From an uncultured Clostridia bacterium (GTDB taxonomy: Bacteria; Bacillota; Clostridia; Oscillospirales; Oscillospiraceae), in assembly GCA_945948185.1 (NCBI GenBank), contig CAMFAL010000010.1, positions 1-38,086 on the forward strand: DNA of 38,086 bases, in the 5' to 3' direction. The translations under genes and the position numbers were made by a program. The notes under the pieces are model-generated. The model saw only the letters and a program-made list of their open reading frames with translations. It made no database searches and was not told where the DNA came from. Numbering within the stretch: position 1 is the stretch's first letter; each line of letters opens with the position of its first letter. This document shows, piece after piece, positions 6,933 to 16,041 of the stretch.

Positions 6933-7970
6933 TTACTTGTACATCTCGGGCTTTTCCATGGTCTCCACCTTCAGGAACTGAGAGGTGCCACGGGAAGCGT
7001 TCAGAGCGTCACCGGCGACGCAAGCAACATAGCCGTCCCAAGAGGAGGGACCGGTCAGCTTGCCGGCGTGGACGGACTCGACCCACTTGCAGAACTCGAT
7101 GTCGTAGGCCTCGATGAAGCGCTCCTTCCAGTCGGTCATGATGGGCATGGACTCGGCGGGATTCAGGCTGTCCCAGCCCTGAGGACGGGAGCGGCGGACC
7201 ACAGCGTAGGGATCGGGCAGCTTGACGGTGCCGTTCTCGCAGACGACCTCGCACTGGATGTCGTAGCCGTAGCCGTCAGCAACCTGGACTTCCACGTCGA
7301 TGAAGCAGCCCTTCTTGGTACGCATCAGCATGACCTGGGGGTTGTCATAGCCCTTATTGGAGTTGGCGGACTGACGGACCTTGACGCACTGCACGTCCTC
7401 GTACTCGTCGTCCAGCAGCCAGCGGCAGATGTCCAGCTCGTGGATGGCCACGTTGGTCACGCCGTTCTCGGTCTTGAAGCCCGGGCCCTGGGCCACGTTG
7501 CGGTGGCAGGCCTTGATGACCAGGGGAGCGCCCAGCTCGCCGGACTCGATGATGCGCTTCATCTCGGCGTAGCCGCGGTCATAGTGACGCATGAAGCCAA
7601 CCTGGACCAGGCGCTTGCCGATCTCCTGTTCGCGGTTGATAATCTCCTCGCAGTCCTTGGCGTTCTGGGACAGGGGCTTCTCGCAGAAGCACCACTTCTC
7701 CTCGGCCAGGGTCTTCATGACGTAGTCATGATGGGTGGGGTCGATGGAGGTGATGACCACGGCCTCGACATCGGGATCCTTGATCATACCGTCGCAGTCG
7801 TTGCCATAGGACTTGATGCCGTACTTGGCGGCGGTGTCGTCAGCGGCGGCGGCCACATAGTCGGAGACAGCCACAACAGTGGCGCCGGGGACAGTCTCGA
7901 TGATGCGGCGGCAATGATCCTTGCCGATGGCACCGCAGCCGATGATACCGATTTTCAGAACCTTATCCAT
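6933..7970 (-). CDS. iolG: Inositol 2-dehydrogenase (Gfo/Idh/MocA family)
   Basis: Protein of 345 aa. An N-terminal Rossmann fold begins IGIIGCGAIGKDH (NAD-binding GxGxxG), followed by the family's CEKPLS motif with the catalytic Lys, and the substrate segment TNVAIHELDICRWLL with the conserved Asp/His. It would oxidise myo-inositol to scyllo-inosose with NAD+. GGAAGG precedes the ATG. It is the last gene of the minus-strand iolE-iolB-iolD-iolG cluster, which supports inositol rather than glucose or other sugars as substrate. A second paralogue (16096-17109) sits at the other side of the cluster, so the two may act on different inositol isomers. Confidence 0.88.
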   Translation of the reverse strand: MDKVLKIGIIGCGAIGKDHCRRIIETVPGATVVAVSDYVAAAADDTAAKYGIKSYGNDCDGMIKDPDVEAVVITSIDPTHHDYVMKTLAEEKWCFCEKPLSQNAKDCEEIINREQEIGKRLVQVGFMRHYDRGYAEMKRIIESGELGAPLVIKACHRNVAQGPGFKTENGVTNVAIHELDICRWLLDDEYEDVQCVKVRQSANSNKGYDNPQVMLMRTKKGCFIDVEVQVADGYGYDIQCEVVCENGTVKLPDPYAVVRRSRPQGWDSLNPAESMPIMTDWKERFIEAYDIEFCKWVESVHAGKLTGPSSWDGYVACVAGDALNASRGTSQFLKVETMEKPEMYK

Positions 7971-8022
7971 GTTGATTACCTTCCTTTTCTTTTATAAAAT
8001 GGTAGGAGTTTTACATTTTTAG

Positions 8023-8048
8023 ATGGGCCGGTGAGGACACCGTCCCAT
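8023..8048 (-). terminator. Hairpin between iolD and iolG
   Basis: An 11-bp stem with one mismatch (8023-8033 with 8038-8048, loop AGGA in plus-strand reading) follows the iolD stop codon. It lacks a long T-run and may tune or process the transcript rather than end it. Confidence 0.45.
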
Positions 8049-8060
8049 GCCGGGATGAAA

Positions 8061-9989
8061 TTAGTACTTTCTGGCGTCCTTCACGTGCTCCAGGTGAGAA
8101 GCGTAGGCGTCCAGGTTCTCCTGGCGCTCGGACACCTCGGTGTCACCCACGCGCCACCAGGCACCGTAACCGTCGGTCATGGTCTTGGGCAGGACCTTGA
8201 TGTCGAACAGAACGGGCTGGTTCTTGACCTTCTTGGCATCCTCAAAGGCAGCCACCAGCTCCTCCATGGTGCGGATGGAGTAGCTCTTGCAGCCGTAGCC
8301 CTCGGCCACCTTGGCGTAGTCGATGTTCAGGAAGTCGCCGAACAGGCCATCCTTGTTGCGGTAACGCAGCTCGGTGCACAGGGTCTTGTTGCCGTGACCC
8401 ACCTGCAGGTTGTTGATGCAGCCGAAGGAGGCGTTATCGAACAGGCAGATGTTGATCTTCTTGTGCTCCATGACGGCGGTCACCAGCTCGCCGTGCAGCA
8501 TGTTGAAGCTGCCGTCGCCGCACATGGCGTAGACCTCACGCTTGTCGCCGATGGCCAGCTTCACGCCCAGAGCGCCGGCAACCTCGTAGCCCATGGTGGA
8601 GTAACCGTACTCCATGTTGTAGCAGTCGATGCCGGTGGGGCGCCACATGCGCTGCATATCGCCGGGCAGAGAACCAGCGGCGCCGATGGCCACGTCGCCC
8701 TCGCTCATCATATGGTTGATGGCGCCCAGAACGGTGGTCTGGCACAGAGCAGCGTCCAGGTCCTTGGCGAACCGCTTGGCGGAGTCGGCGTTGGCGTCGT
8801 TGATGATGGGCTTCCAGGACTTCTTGTCCTCAAAGACGATGCTGTCCAGACGGTCCAGCTCCTTGGCCCACTTCTCACGGGCGGCGGTCACCTCGGTGGT
8901 GTAGGGAGCCTTGTAGCCGTCCAGCTTGGCCAGCAGACGGGGCAGGGCCTCCTTGGCGTCAGCCACAACGGGCACGGCGTCCAGCTTCAGGGCCTGGAAC
9001 TCGGAGACATTGATGTTGACAAACTTGCAGGTGTCCTTGAACAGCCACTTGGAGGCGGTGGTGAAATCGGTGTAACGGGTGCCGACGCCGATGACCAGAT
9101 CCGCCTTGCGGGCGATCTCGTTGGCGGCAGAGCAGCCGGTGGTGCCCAGGCCGCCCAGGTTCAGGGGATGTGTCCACTCAATGGCGCTCTTGCCCGCCTG
9201 GGTCTCGCCGAAGGGAATACCGGTGGCCTCCGCGAAAGCGCGGAACTCGGCATGGGCCTCGGAGTAGCGGACGCCGCCGCCGCAGATCATCAGGGGACGC
9301 TTGGCCTTCTTGATGGCCTCCGCGGCGTCGTTCAGAGCGGCCTCGGTGGCGGGGCGGCGCTCCAGGCGCCACACGCGCTTGGCGAAGAAGCTGATGGGGT
9401 AGTCATAGGCCTCGCCTTCCACGTCCTGGGGCATGGCGATGCAGACGGCGCCGGTGTTGGCGGGGTCGGTCAGCACCCGGAAGGCGGACAGCATGGCGCT
9501 CATGAGCTGCTCGGGACGGACGATGCGGTCCCAGTAGCGGCAGACGGCCTTAAAGGCGTCGTTGGTGGTCAGGGACAGGTTGTGGGTCTGCTCAACCTGC
9601 TGCAGCACGGGGTCGGGCTGGCGGCAGGCATAGGTGTCGCCGGGCAGCACCAGCAGAGGGATGTTGTTGGCGGTGGCGGTGCCGCAGGCGGTGACCATGT
9701 TGGCGGCGCCGGGGCCCACGGAAGAGGTGGCCACGCAGATCTGCTTGCGCTTCATCTGCTTGGCGAAGGCCACGGCGGCCTGGGCCATGCCCTGCTCATT
9801 CTGGCCGTGCCAGATCTCCAGGTGCTTGGCCTCCTGGGTCAGCGCCTGGCCGAGGCCCACCACGTTGCCGTGGCCGGGGATGATGAACACGCCGCGGACG
9901 AAGCGGTTCTGGACGCCGTCCACTTCGATGTACTGGTTCTCCAGGAACCGGACCAGGGCCTGGGCCATGGTCAAACGAACGGTTTTCAT
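8061..9989 (-). CDS. iolD: 3D-(3,5/4)-trihydroxycyclohexane-1,2-dione hydrolase
   Basis: Protein of 642 aa, normal IolD length. It is a thiamine-diphosphate enzyme of the acetolactate synthase superfamily: N-terminal pyrimidine-binding domain, a middle domain beginning near PLMICGGGVRYS, and a C-terminal domain with the ThDP motif GDGSFNMLHGE through LFDNASFGCINN. It opens the ring of the IolE product to give 5-deoxy-D-glucuronate. The ATG at 9989 is preferred because GGAGGTAA lies 7 bases upstream; an in-frame start 21 bases further up would lie inside that site. The iolB stop codon directly abuts this site, so the two genes are likely translationally linked. Confidence 0.94.
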   Translation of the reverse strand: MKTVRLTMAQALVRFLENQYIEVDGVQNRFVRGVFIIPGHGNVVGLGQALTQEAKHLEIWHGQNEQGMAQAAVAFAKQMKRKQICVATSSVGPGAANMVTACGTATANNIPLLVLPGDTYACRQPDPVLQQVEQTHNLSLTTNDAFKAVCRYWDRIVRPEQLMSAMLSAFRVLTDPANTGAVCIAMPQDVEGEAYDYPISFFAKRVWRLERRPATEAALNDAAEAIKKAKRPLMICGGGVRYSEAHAEFRAFAEATGIPFGETQAGKSAIEWTHPLNLGGLGTTGCSAANEIARKADLVIGVGTRYTDFTTASKWLFKDTCKFVNINVSEFQALKLDAVPVVADAKEALPRLLAKLDGYKAPYTTEVTAAREKWAKELDRLDSIVFEDKKSWKPIINDANADSAKRFAKDLDAALCQTTVLGAINHMMSEGDVAIGAAGSLPGDMQRMWRPTGIDCYNMEYGYSTMGYEVAGALGVKLAIGDKREVYAMCGDGSFNMLHGELVTAVMEHKKINICLFDNASFGCINNLQVGHGNKTLCTELRYRNKDGLFGDFLNIDYAKVAEGYGCKSYSIRTMEELVAAFEDAKKVKNQPVLFDIKVLPKTMTDGYGAWWRVGDTEVSERQENLDAYASHLEHVKDARKY

Positions 9990-10006
9990 GGGAATCTTAC
10001 CTCCTG

Positions 10007-10810
10007 TCAATGATTGGGATAGATGTGGTCATTGGCGTTGGCCTTCCACAGCCAGGCGTGCTCGGGATCGTCGATGCGGGTCTTGTCCCAGGGATCGCCG
10101 TCCAGGTGGCGGATGCCCCAGGCATAGCACATGGCGTAGCCGGGCGCGGCGGTCTGGGAGTGGAAGCCGTTGTTGATGACAGCCAGGCCGTTGTGGCCGG
10201 TCTTGAAGATCTCACCGTTGGCAAAGCCCGCGCCGAAGCCGTCGGGGTAGTCAAAGCGGTAAAAATAGACCTCCGGCTGGGGATGATGGTGAGGGGGATA
10301 GGAGGACCACTTGCCGGGGTGATTCAGGACCTCACCCAGGACCATGTTGGAGAAGGGAGCGTTGTCCAGGTCGAAGAAGGTCTTGATCTCCCGCTCCATG
10401 CAGCCCATTAGCTCGCCATTGGAGCCCTTGTACTCGGTCTGCACGGTCTCGGGGGTGTACATGACAGCCTCATAGGGCTTATCGTTCAGAGTCTTCTGGA
10501 TGTACAGCTCGCTGTGGGCATGGGCGGTCAGGGTGATCTTGGTACCCTTGCCGGCCAGCAGGCAGTAGGCTTCGTGGTGGAAGCAGTCGGGGCGGTCGGC
10601 CTCGACCTTCTTGCCGTCCCACTCGTAAGTGACCTTGCCGGAGAACAGCAGGACTGCGATTTCCTTGTCAGCCTCGTCGAAGGTAAAGACGTCACCGTCC
10701 TCCATCAGCAGCAGGCCCACATCCATCTGGGTACCCATATCATCGGTATTGGCGTCGATATAGGCGTTGTAGCCGTTTTTCAGTTCAGTGTTCTTGTTAA
10801 AATAGGTCAT
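10007..10810 (-). CDS. iolB: 5-deoxy-glucuronate isomerase
   Basis: Protein of 267 aa, usual for IolB. It isomerises 5-deoxy-D-glucuronate to 2-deoxy-5-keto-D-gluconate in the cytoplasm. The bicupin family hallmarks are visible: the WDGKKVEADRPDCFH segment, WSSYPPHHHPQPEVYFYRFD with metal-binding histidines, NGFHSQTAAPGYAMCYAWGI, and a C-terminal WLWKANANDHIYP. GGGAG lies upstream of the ATG. It follows iolE after a 97-bp gap containing a hairpin and precedes iolD by 17 bp, in an operon order E-B-D-G. Confidence 0.94.
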   Translation of the reverse strand: MTYFNKNTELKNGYNAYIDANTDDMGTQMDVGLLLMEDGDVFTFDEADKEIAVLLFSGKVTYEWDGKKVEADRPDCFHHEAYCLLAGKGTKITLTAHAHSELYIQKTLNDKPYEAVMYTPETVQTEYKGSNGELMGCMEREIKTFFDLDNAPFSNMVLGEVLNHPGKWSSYPPHHHPQPEVYFYRFDYPDGFGAGFANGEIFKTGHNGLAVINNGFHSQTAAPGYAMCYAWGIRHLDGDPWDKTRIDDPEHAWLWKANANDHIYPNH

Positions 10811-10886
10811 CGGAATGCATCTCCCATTTTTAAATTGCGAAATTCCAGCGGCGGGGCGCCCCGTCGTACCGGGTCCAGCGGATTCC

Positions 10887-10910
10887 CAAGGGGAAGTGCG
10901 CTTCCCCTTG
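10887..10910. terminator. Hairpin between iolE and iolB
   Basis: A 10-bp perfect stem (10887-10896 with 10901-10910, loop TGCG) immediately follows the iolE stop on the minus strand. It has no T-tract, so a role in mRNA stability or partial termination is more likely than full termination. Confidence 0.5.
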
Positions 10911-10915
10911 ACGGC

Positions 10916-11818
10916 TTACAGTCCGGTGTGCTCGCGGATGTACTTGCGGCCCTTCATGGCGTACTCCAGAGGATTGGCCTTGGCGGGGTCCTGCTCAGCC
11001 TCCACCAGCAGCCAGCCCTGATAGCCGGCGTCGGCCAGAACCTTGAACACGGGATCAAAGTCCACGTCGCCGTCGCCGGGAACAGTGAAAGCACCGTTGC
11101 GGACGGACTGCAGGAAGCTCCAGTTGTTTTTCCGGGCCTCCTCGACCACGGGCAGACGCATGTCCTTCAGATGGACGTGGCCCACGCGGTCCACATATTT
11201 CTTCAGCATGGCCAGGGGATCCTCACCGGCAAAGGTAAAGTGGCCGGTATCATAGCACAGGAATACATAACGGGGATCGGTGTTGCTCATCATGCGGTCG
11301 GTCTCCTCGGAGGTCTGGACCACAGTGCCCATGTGGTGATGGAAGCACAGCTTGAAGCCGCGGTCAGCGGCGATCTTGCCCAGGGTATTCAGGCCGGCGC
11401 AGAAGCGGTCCCACTCTTCGTCGTTCATGACATGCTTGTGGCCGCCGGTCAGGACAGGGGTGTCCATCTGGCCCTGGATGGAATAGCTCTGCTCGCTGAC
11501 ATTGATGCGGTTGGCACCCACGGCGGCCAGGAAGTCCAGGTTGGCGGTGAAGTCGGCGATCTCCTCCTCCATGGAGCGGGTCAGGATAAAGGAAGAATAC
11601 CAGCGGCTGGCGATGCGCATGCCGCGCAGGTCCAGGGCCTTCTTCAGTTCAGCGGGGTCAGAGGGATACTTGTTGCCGATCTCGCAGCCAGTGAAGCCGG
11701 CCAGAGCCATTTCACTGACGATCTGCTGGAAGGTGTTCTCACCGCCCAGCTCGGGCATATCGTCGTTGCACCAGCCGATAGGGGCGATGCCCAGGGAAAC
11801 GTACTTGGGATCAAACAT
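10916..11818 (-). CDS. iolE: Myo-inosose-2 dehydratase
   Basis: Protein of 300 aa, normal for IolE, a TIM-barrel of the AP-endonuclease/xylose-isomerase-like superfamily. It dehydrates scyllo-inosose to trihydroxycyclohexane-dione. Conserved elements are GIAPIGWCNDD near the N-terminus, TGCEIGNKYP, the metal-site strands LCFHHHMGT and LCYDTGHF, VHLKDMR, and VPGDGDVDFDPVF. AAGGAGG precedes the ATG. It is the first gene of the minus-strand iol operon and diverges from the ABC transporter across the 526-bp regulatory gap. Confidence 0.95.
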   Translation of the reverse strand: MFDPKYVSLGIAPIGWCNDDMPELGGENTFQQIVSEMALAGFTGCEIGNKYPSDPAELKKALDLRGMRIASRWYSSFILTRSMEEEIADFTANLDFLAAVGANRINVSEQSYSIQGQMDTPVLTGGHKHVMNDEEWDRFCAGLNTLGKIAADRGFKLCFHHHMGTVVQTSEETDRMMSNTDPRYVFLCYDTGHFTFAGEDPLAMLKKYVDRVGHVHLKDMRLPVVEEARKNNWSFLQSVRNGAFTVPGDGDVDFDPVFKVLADAGYQGWLLVEAEQDPAKANPLEYAMKGRKYIREHTGL

Positions 11819-12344
11819 AGAAAACGTCCTCCTTCAAGAAGTAAATCATGGGATTTGGCCGTCTGTGTGCGCCCACAGAATCACATATAATAACCCGTAG
11901 GCGCAATCGTTTTCGCCAACAATAAAAGTACCATCAATTTGCCTAAAAATCAACGGCTTTCCTGCGCAAAAACGGATTTTTTCTGATTTGCCCAAAGAGA
12001 TCTTCCAATTTTATATGTATGTGACAGAAGAAATACCCGCGCGGATCCGGATTTGGGAGCTGAAACGGCTAGCTTTTAAGAAAGAGACGGCAAATGTAAA
12101 ATATTTGTAAGAATCAAGTAAACTTTTTTGACACTTTTTATCAGTTCCATAAAATGGATTGTTAAATTTGCACAAAAAGAAAAGAGGCGCTTCGGGGGAA
12201 TTTACAGACTTTGCGCCTTCTATTGACGCAGGGGTAAATTTTATGCTAGGATAACCTCGCATTCACCGGGATATGCTAACTATTTAAACGATTTCTTTCG
12301 GATAGCGGCAGTCCCGGAAATTATTCGAAAAGGAGAAAAGAAGT
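11819..12344. promoter_or_regulatory. Divergent regulatory region between iolE and the inositol ABC transporter
   Basis: This 526-bp AT-richer gap holds no convincing gene. The plus-strand promoter is listed separately. An octamer AAACGATT appears twice, each time reading in the direction of the gene it precedes: as AATCGTTT at 11905-11912 (toward iolE) and AAACGATT at 12286-12293 (toward the binding protein). The central CG and A/T flanks resemble half of a LacI-family operator. A small stem (AGGCGC/GCGCCT, near 12185-12217) lies just before the plus promoter. The iolE promoter itself is unclear; TATTAT-like boxes occur near 11885-11895. Confidence 0.5.
12223..12252 (+). promoter_or_regulatory. 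Promoter of the inositol/ribose-type ABC transporter
   Basis: TTGACG (12223-12228) and TAGGAT (12247-12252) with an 18-bp spacer lie about 90 bp before the binding-protein start, leaving a 5' leader that contains one AAACGATT octamer. Confidence 0.55.
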
Positions 12345-13337
12345 ATGAAGAAGTTCCTCGCATTGATCCTCGCACTGGTCATGTCCCTGTCTCTGGTCGC
12401 CTGCGGCGGCAAGACTGAGGAGAAGCCCGCCGAGAAGCCCGCTGAGACCGAGACCCCCGCTGAGACCCCCGCCGCCGACGATATCGAGATCGCTGTGGTC
12501 CTGAAGACCCTGGCCTCCGAGTATTGGGGCTATGTGAAGAATGGCTGCGATGCCGCCGCCAAGGAACTGGGCGTGAAGGTCACCGTTGTTGGCCCCGGCG
12601 CTGAGTCCGAGATCGAGCAGCAGGTCGCCATGATCGAGCAGCAGATCGGTGCTGGCGTGGACGCCATCGTCTGCGCTCCCAACGACGCCGACGCTGCCGC
12701 CAACGCTCTGCAGGCTGCTCTGGATCAGGGCATCCCCGTTCTGTCTGTTGATACCAACGTCGGTATCGCCGGCCAGACCTCTTTCGTCGGCACCATGAAC
12801 GACGAGGCTGCCTATCAGGGCGGTATCTGGGCCATCGACACTCTGGGCACCGACATCAAGGCCGTCATCATCTACGGCCAGGAGGGCGACAACACCTCCA
12901 ACCTGCGTCGTTCCGGCTATGAGAAGGCCTGCCAGGAGAAGGGCGTTGAGGTCCTGTCTGCTCTGTCCGGTCAGAACACCACCGACGGCGCTACCAAGAC
13001 CATGGAAGATATGATCAGCTCCTTCGGCGATCAGATCGACGTTGTGTTCTGCCACAATGACGATACCGCTGTCGGCGCTATGAACGCCTGCAAGAACGCC
13101 GGCCTGACCGACGTCACCATCGTTGGCTTCGATGGCAACAAGTCCGCCGTGGAGCTGATTATGGCCGGCGAGCCCGTGAAGGCCACCGTCGCCCAGCAGC
13201 CCTATGCCATGGGTTATGAGGTTGTGAAGGCCGCTCTGGCTGCCATCAAGGGCGAGACCGTCGAGGAAGTCATCAGCGCACCCGTCAAGGTCGTTACCGC
13301 TGAGAACGCTCAGGAGTATCTGGACAGCCTGGCCTGA
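12345..13337 (+). CDS. Sugar ABC transporter substrate-binding lipoprotein (inositol candidate)
   Basis: Protein of 330 aa. A lipoprotein signal peptide ends in LSLVACGG, so Cys20 would be lipidated and anchored to the outer face of the membrane. A repetitive Glu/Pro/Ala linker (about residues 24-45) follows. The rest is a ribose/galactose-type periplasmic binding fold (Peripla_BP_4): IAVVLKTLASEYWGYVKNG, a hinge at GADAIVC-like GVDAIVCAPND, SVDTNVGIAG, and CHNDDTAVGAMNA. AAAGGAGAAAAG precedes the ATG. Placement divergent from iolE and upstream of an RbsA/RbsC-type pair and an IolG paralogue suggests inositol as ligand. This is inference from context; ribose-type sugars are not excluded. Confidence 0.88.
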   Translation: MKKFLALILALVMSLSLVACGGKTEEKPAEKPAETETPAETPAADDIEIAVVLKTLASEYWGYVKNGCDAAAKELGVKVTVVGPGAESEIEQQVAMIEQQIGAGVDAIVCAPNDADAAANALQAALDQGIPVLSVDTNVGIAGQTSFVGTMNDEAAYQGGIWAIDTLGTDIKAVIIYGQEGDNTSNLRRSGYEKACQEKGVEVLSALSGQNTTDGATKTMEDMISSFGDQIDVVFCHNDDTAVGAMNACKNAGLTDVTIVGFDGNKSAVELIMAGEPVKATVAQQPYAMGYEVVKAALAAIKGETVEEVISAPVKVVTAENAQEYLDSLA

Positions 13338-13386
13338 TCCGTATCGGATCCATAAGCGAGAAAACCTTTAAATGACTTAAAAGGAA

Positions 13387-13425
13387 CTGAAATTTGGCGG
13401 CAGGTTCCCTGCCGCCAAGTTTCAG
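13387..13425 (+). terminator. Intercistronic hairpin after the binding-protein gene
   Basis: An 18-bp stem with one wobble (13387-13404 with 13408-13425, loop TTC) followed by GTTTT. Such hairpins after a binding-protein gene usually stop part of the transcription and protect the upstream mRNA, giving more binding protein than ATPase and permease. Confidence 0.7.
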
Positions 13426-13488
13426 GTTTTAGAAAACCGCGGAAGCGATAGCTGCGGGCATGAATCAGGAAAGAAACGAGGTAATTCC

Positions 13489-14991
13489 ATGAGCGAATAT
13501 GTCGTCGAACTGAAAAATATTACCAAACGTTTTCCTGGTGTCGTTGCATTGAAAAACATGTCCATTGGCATCAGACCTGGTGAGATCCATGGCCTGATCG
13601 GTGAAAATGGCGCTGGTAAGTCCACTCTGATCAAGGTGCTGACCGGCGTTCACAATCCGGAAGAGGGAGACATCTTTGTTGACGGCAAGAAGGTCGTCTT
13701 CAGGAATCCTGTTCAGTCCCGTGAGGCGGGCATCGCCTGCGTGTATCAGGAACTGAACATTGTCAAGCAGCTTCCTGTTACGGACAATGTTTTCATGGGA
13801 CGTGCCGTGAAAAAGGGTCTGCTTCTGGATTATCCCAGAATGCATAAGGAGGCTGCGGAAGCGCTGGCTTCCCTGGGTCATCCTGAGATCGATGTAAAAA
13901 TGGAGTGCGGCAAACTTGGTACCGGTCTTCAGCAGATGGTGGAGATCGCCAAGGCTGTGTCTCTGGATGCGAAGCTCATCATCATGGACGAGCCGACCTC
14001 CTCTCTGGGTAAGGAGGAGATCGCTCAGCTGATGGAAACGGTCCGCGGCCTGAAGGCCAAGGGCGTGGCCATCCTGTTTGTTTCTCATAAACTGGAGGAG
14101 CTCTTTGAGCTCTGCGACCGTGTTACCGTCATGCGTGACGGCGAACACATCATTACGAAGGATACCAGCGAGCTCACCGAGGATTCTCTGATTACCGCCA
14201 TGGTGGGCCGTACATTGGATAACCTGTATCCCAAGGAATTCGGTGTCAAGGGCGATGTGTGGCTGGAGGCCCGGAACCTCAACGAGGCCGGCGTTCTTCA
14301 CGATGTCAGCTTCAAGGCACACGCAGGTCAGATTACCGGCTTTGCCGGCCTGGTAGGCGCCGGCCGTACCGAAACGATGCGGGCTGTTTTTGGTGCTGAC
14401 CGGCTGGACAGCGGCGAGGTGTACGTCAAGGGCGAAAAGGTCACCATCAGAAATCCCAAGGACGCCATCAAGAGAAAGATCGCCTTCCTGACCGAGGACC
14501 GCAAGGGCCAGGGCCTGGTGCTGAGCCTGGATGTGCGCACCAACCTGATCCTGGCCAATATGAAGGGTTTCAGCAACGGCCCCTTCCTGGACAAGGATCG
14601 GATCGAGAAGTCCGGTCAGGAGAACGTGCAGGCTCTGAAGATCAAGACCCCCTCTCTGGACGAGGTCACCGCCCAGCTTTCCGGCGGCAACCAGCAGAAG
14701 GTGGTTATCGGCAAGTGGGTCAACATTGACGCCGATATCTTCATTTTCGACGAGCCTACCCGCGGCATCGACGTGGGTGCCAAGATCGAGGTTTACCGTG
14801 TCATGAACGACCTGGTCAAGGCCGGTAAATGCGTTATCATGGTCTCTTCCGAATTGCCGGAGATCCTGGCAATGAGCGATCACGTTGTGGTCATGCGCGG
14901 CGGCCGTGTCATGGCGGATATCGACCGCGATACCAAGCATTTCAATTCCGAAGACATCATGAAAGCGGCCTGGGGAGGAGAGTTAGACTGA
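13489..14991 (+). CDS. Sugar ABC transporter ATP-binding protein (RbsA/MglA type)
   Basis: Protein of 500 aa with two fused ATPase domains, the hallmark of carbohydrate uptake type 2 transporters. Domain 1 has Walker A GENGAGKST, signature LGTGLQQMVEIAKAV and Walker B LIIMDEPTSSLG. Domain 2 (from about residue 255) has the degenerate Walker A GLVGAGRTET, the signature LSGGNQQKVVIGKW and Walker B FIFDEPTRGID. It energises import of the sugar delivered by the upstream lipoprotein. Its stop lies one base before the permease start. The first third uses noticeably less GC-rich codons than the rest and than its neighbours. Confidence 0.93.
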   Translation: MSEYVVELKNITKRFPGVVALKNMSIGIRPGEIHGLIGENGAGKSTLIKVLTGVHNPEEGDIFVDGKKVVFRNPVQSREAGIACVYQELNIVKQLPVTDNVFMGRAVKKGLLLDYPRMHKEAAEALASLGHPEIDVKMECGKLGTGLQQMVEIAKAVSLDAKLIIMDEPTSSLGKEEIAQLMETVRGLKAKGVAILFVSHKLEELFELCDRVTVMRDGEHIITKDTSELTEDSLITAMVGRTLDNLYPKEFGVKGDVWLEARNLNEAGVLHDVSFKAHAGQITGFAGLVGAGRTETMRAVFGADRLDSGEVYVKGEKVTIRNPKDAIKRKIAFLTEDRKGQGLVLSLDVRTNLILANMKGFSNGPFLDKDRIEKSGQENVQALKIKTPSLDEVTAQLSGGNQQKVVIGKWVNIDADIFIFDEPTRGIDVGAKIEVYRVMNDLVKAGKCVIMVSSELPEILAMSDHVVVMRGGRVMADIDRDTKHFNSEDIMKAAWGGELD

Positions 14992-14992
14992 T

Positions 14993-16021
14993 ATGAAAAA
15001 GAATAGTTCTGCGAAAGAGCTCCTGCAGAAGCTGGGCACTCTGCTGGCTCTGATCATTCTGATCGCTATTTTCTGCATTACCATGCCCGATAAGTTCCCG
15101 AAGATCGGCAACGTCATGAACATCCTGAAGCAGGCATCCATCAACTGCCTGATTGCTTCCGGTATGCTGTGCGCACTGATCACCGCCGGTATCGACCTGT
15201 CCGTCGGTTCCAACTGCGTGCTGTGCACCTGCACCATCGGTGTGCTGGTTCAGAACTTCGGCCTCACCAGCCCCGTGCTGCTGGCTGTCTGCGGTCTGGC
15301 CGTCAGCACCCTGGCCGGTTTCATCAACGGCACCTTGCTGACCCGTCTGGACCTGCCCCATCCCTTCGTGTCCACCATGGGCATGAAGAACATCCTGTGG
15401 GGCCTGGCTCTGGTTATCACCGGTTCCAAGTCTATCGGTTTCACCAACACCGGTGTGGATTCCCTGATGTGGCTGGGCGGCGGTTCCATCGGCAGAATGA
15501 CCGATGCCGCCGGCAAGGTCACCTTCCCCGGCATCCCCGTCAGCTTTGTTCTGGTCATCATTGTGTTCTGCATCTTTGATGTGTTCCTGAAGAAGACCGC
15601 TCTGGGCCGTCAGATCTACTGCTGCGGCGGTAACCCCGAGGCTGCCCGCCTGTCCGGTATTCCCTCCAAGAACGTGCTGACCTTCGTCTATGCCCTGTCC
15701 GGCTTCATGGCCGGTATGGCCGGCGTGGTCTCCGTTGGCCGTCTGGCTTCCGCCAACGGAAATGCCGGTACGACCTATGATAACGACGCCATCGCTGCCT
15801 GTATCGTGGGCGGTGCTTCCTTCACCGGCGGCAAGGGTACCATTTGGGGCACCCTGATCGGCGCCATGATCATGGCTGTTATCCGCAACGGCCTGAACCT
15901 GATGGGCGCCTCCAACGACGTTCAGTACATCGTGATCGGCGCCGTCATCATCCTGGCTGTTACCATCGACGTTGTCCGTAACAAGATGGAGGCCAAGGCC
16001 CGCAAGATGGCTGCTGCCTGA
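14993..16021 (+). CDS. Sugar ABC transporter permease (RbsC type)
   Basis: Protein of 342 aa with about nine to ten hydrophobic helices, typical of BPD_transp_2 permeases. Family-typical stretches are ITAGIDLSVGSN near residue 60, FINGTLLTRLDLPHPFVSTMG, a cytoplasmic coupling segment TALGRQIYCCGGNPEAARLSG and the C-terminal GGASFTGGKGTIWGTLIGA. It forms the membrane channel for the preceding ATPase and binding lipoprotein. The start is set by GGAGAG located inside the end of the ATPase gene, only a few bases upstream, indicating tight coupling. Confidence 0.94.
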   Translation: MKKNSSAKELLQKLGTLLALIILIAIFCITMPDKFPKIGNVMNILKQASINCLIASGMLCALITAGIDLSVGSNCVLCTCTIGVLVQNFGLTSPVLLAVCGLAVSTLAGFINGTLLTRLDLPHPFVSTMGMKNILWGLALVITGSKSIGFTNTGVDSLMWLGGGSIGRMTDAAGKVTFPGIPVSFVLVIIVFCIFDVFLKKTALGRQIYCCGGNPEAARLSGIPSKNVLTFVYALSGFMAGMAGVVSVGRLASANGNAGTTYDNDAIAACIVGGASFTGGKGTIWGTLIGAMIMAVIRNGLNLMGASNDVQYIVIGAVIILAVTIDVVRNKMEAKARKMAAA

Positions 16022-16041
16022 TCCTGGGCAAGATACTTACC

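Noticed and set aside
8031-10013. A 660-codon open frame on the plus strand opposite iolD
   Set aside because: It is the antisense shadow of a GC-rich, well-conserved gene; its translation is low-complexity (Gly/His/Val/Leu/Gln-rich) with no family motifs and no ribosome binding site.
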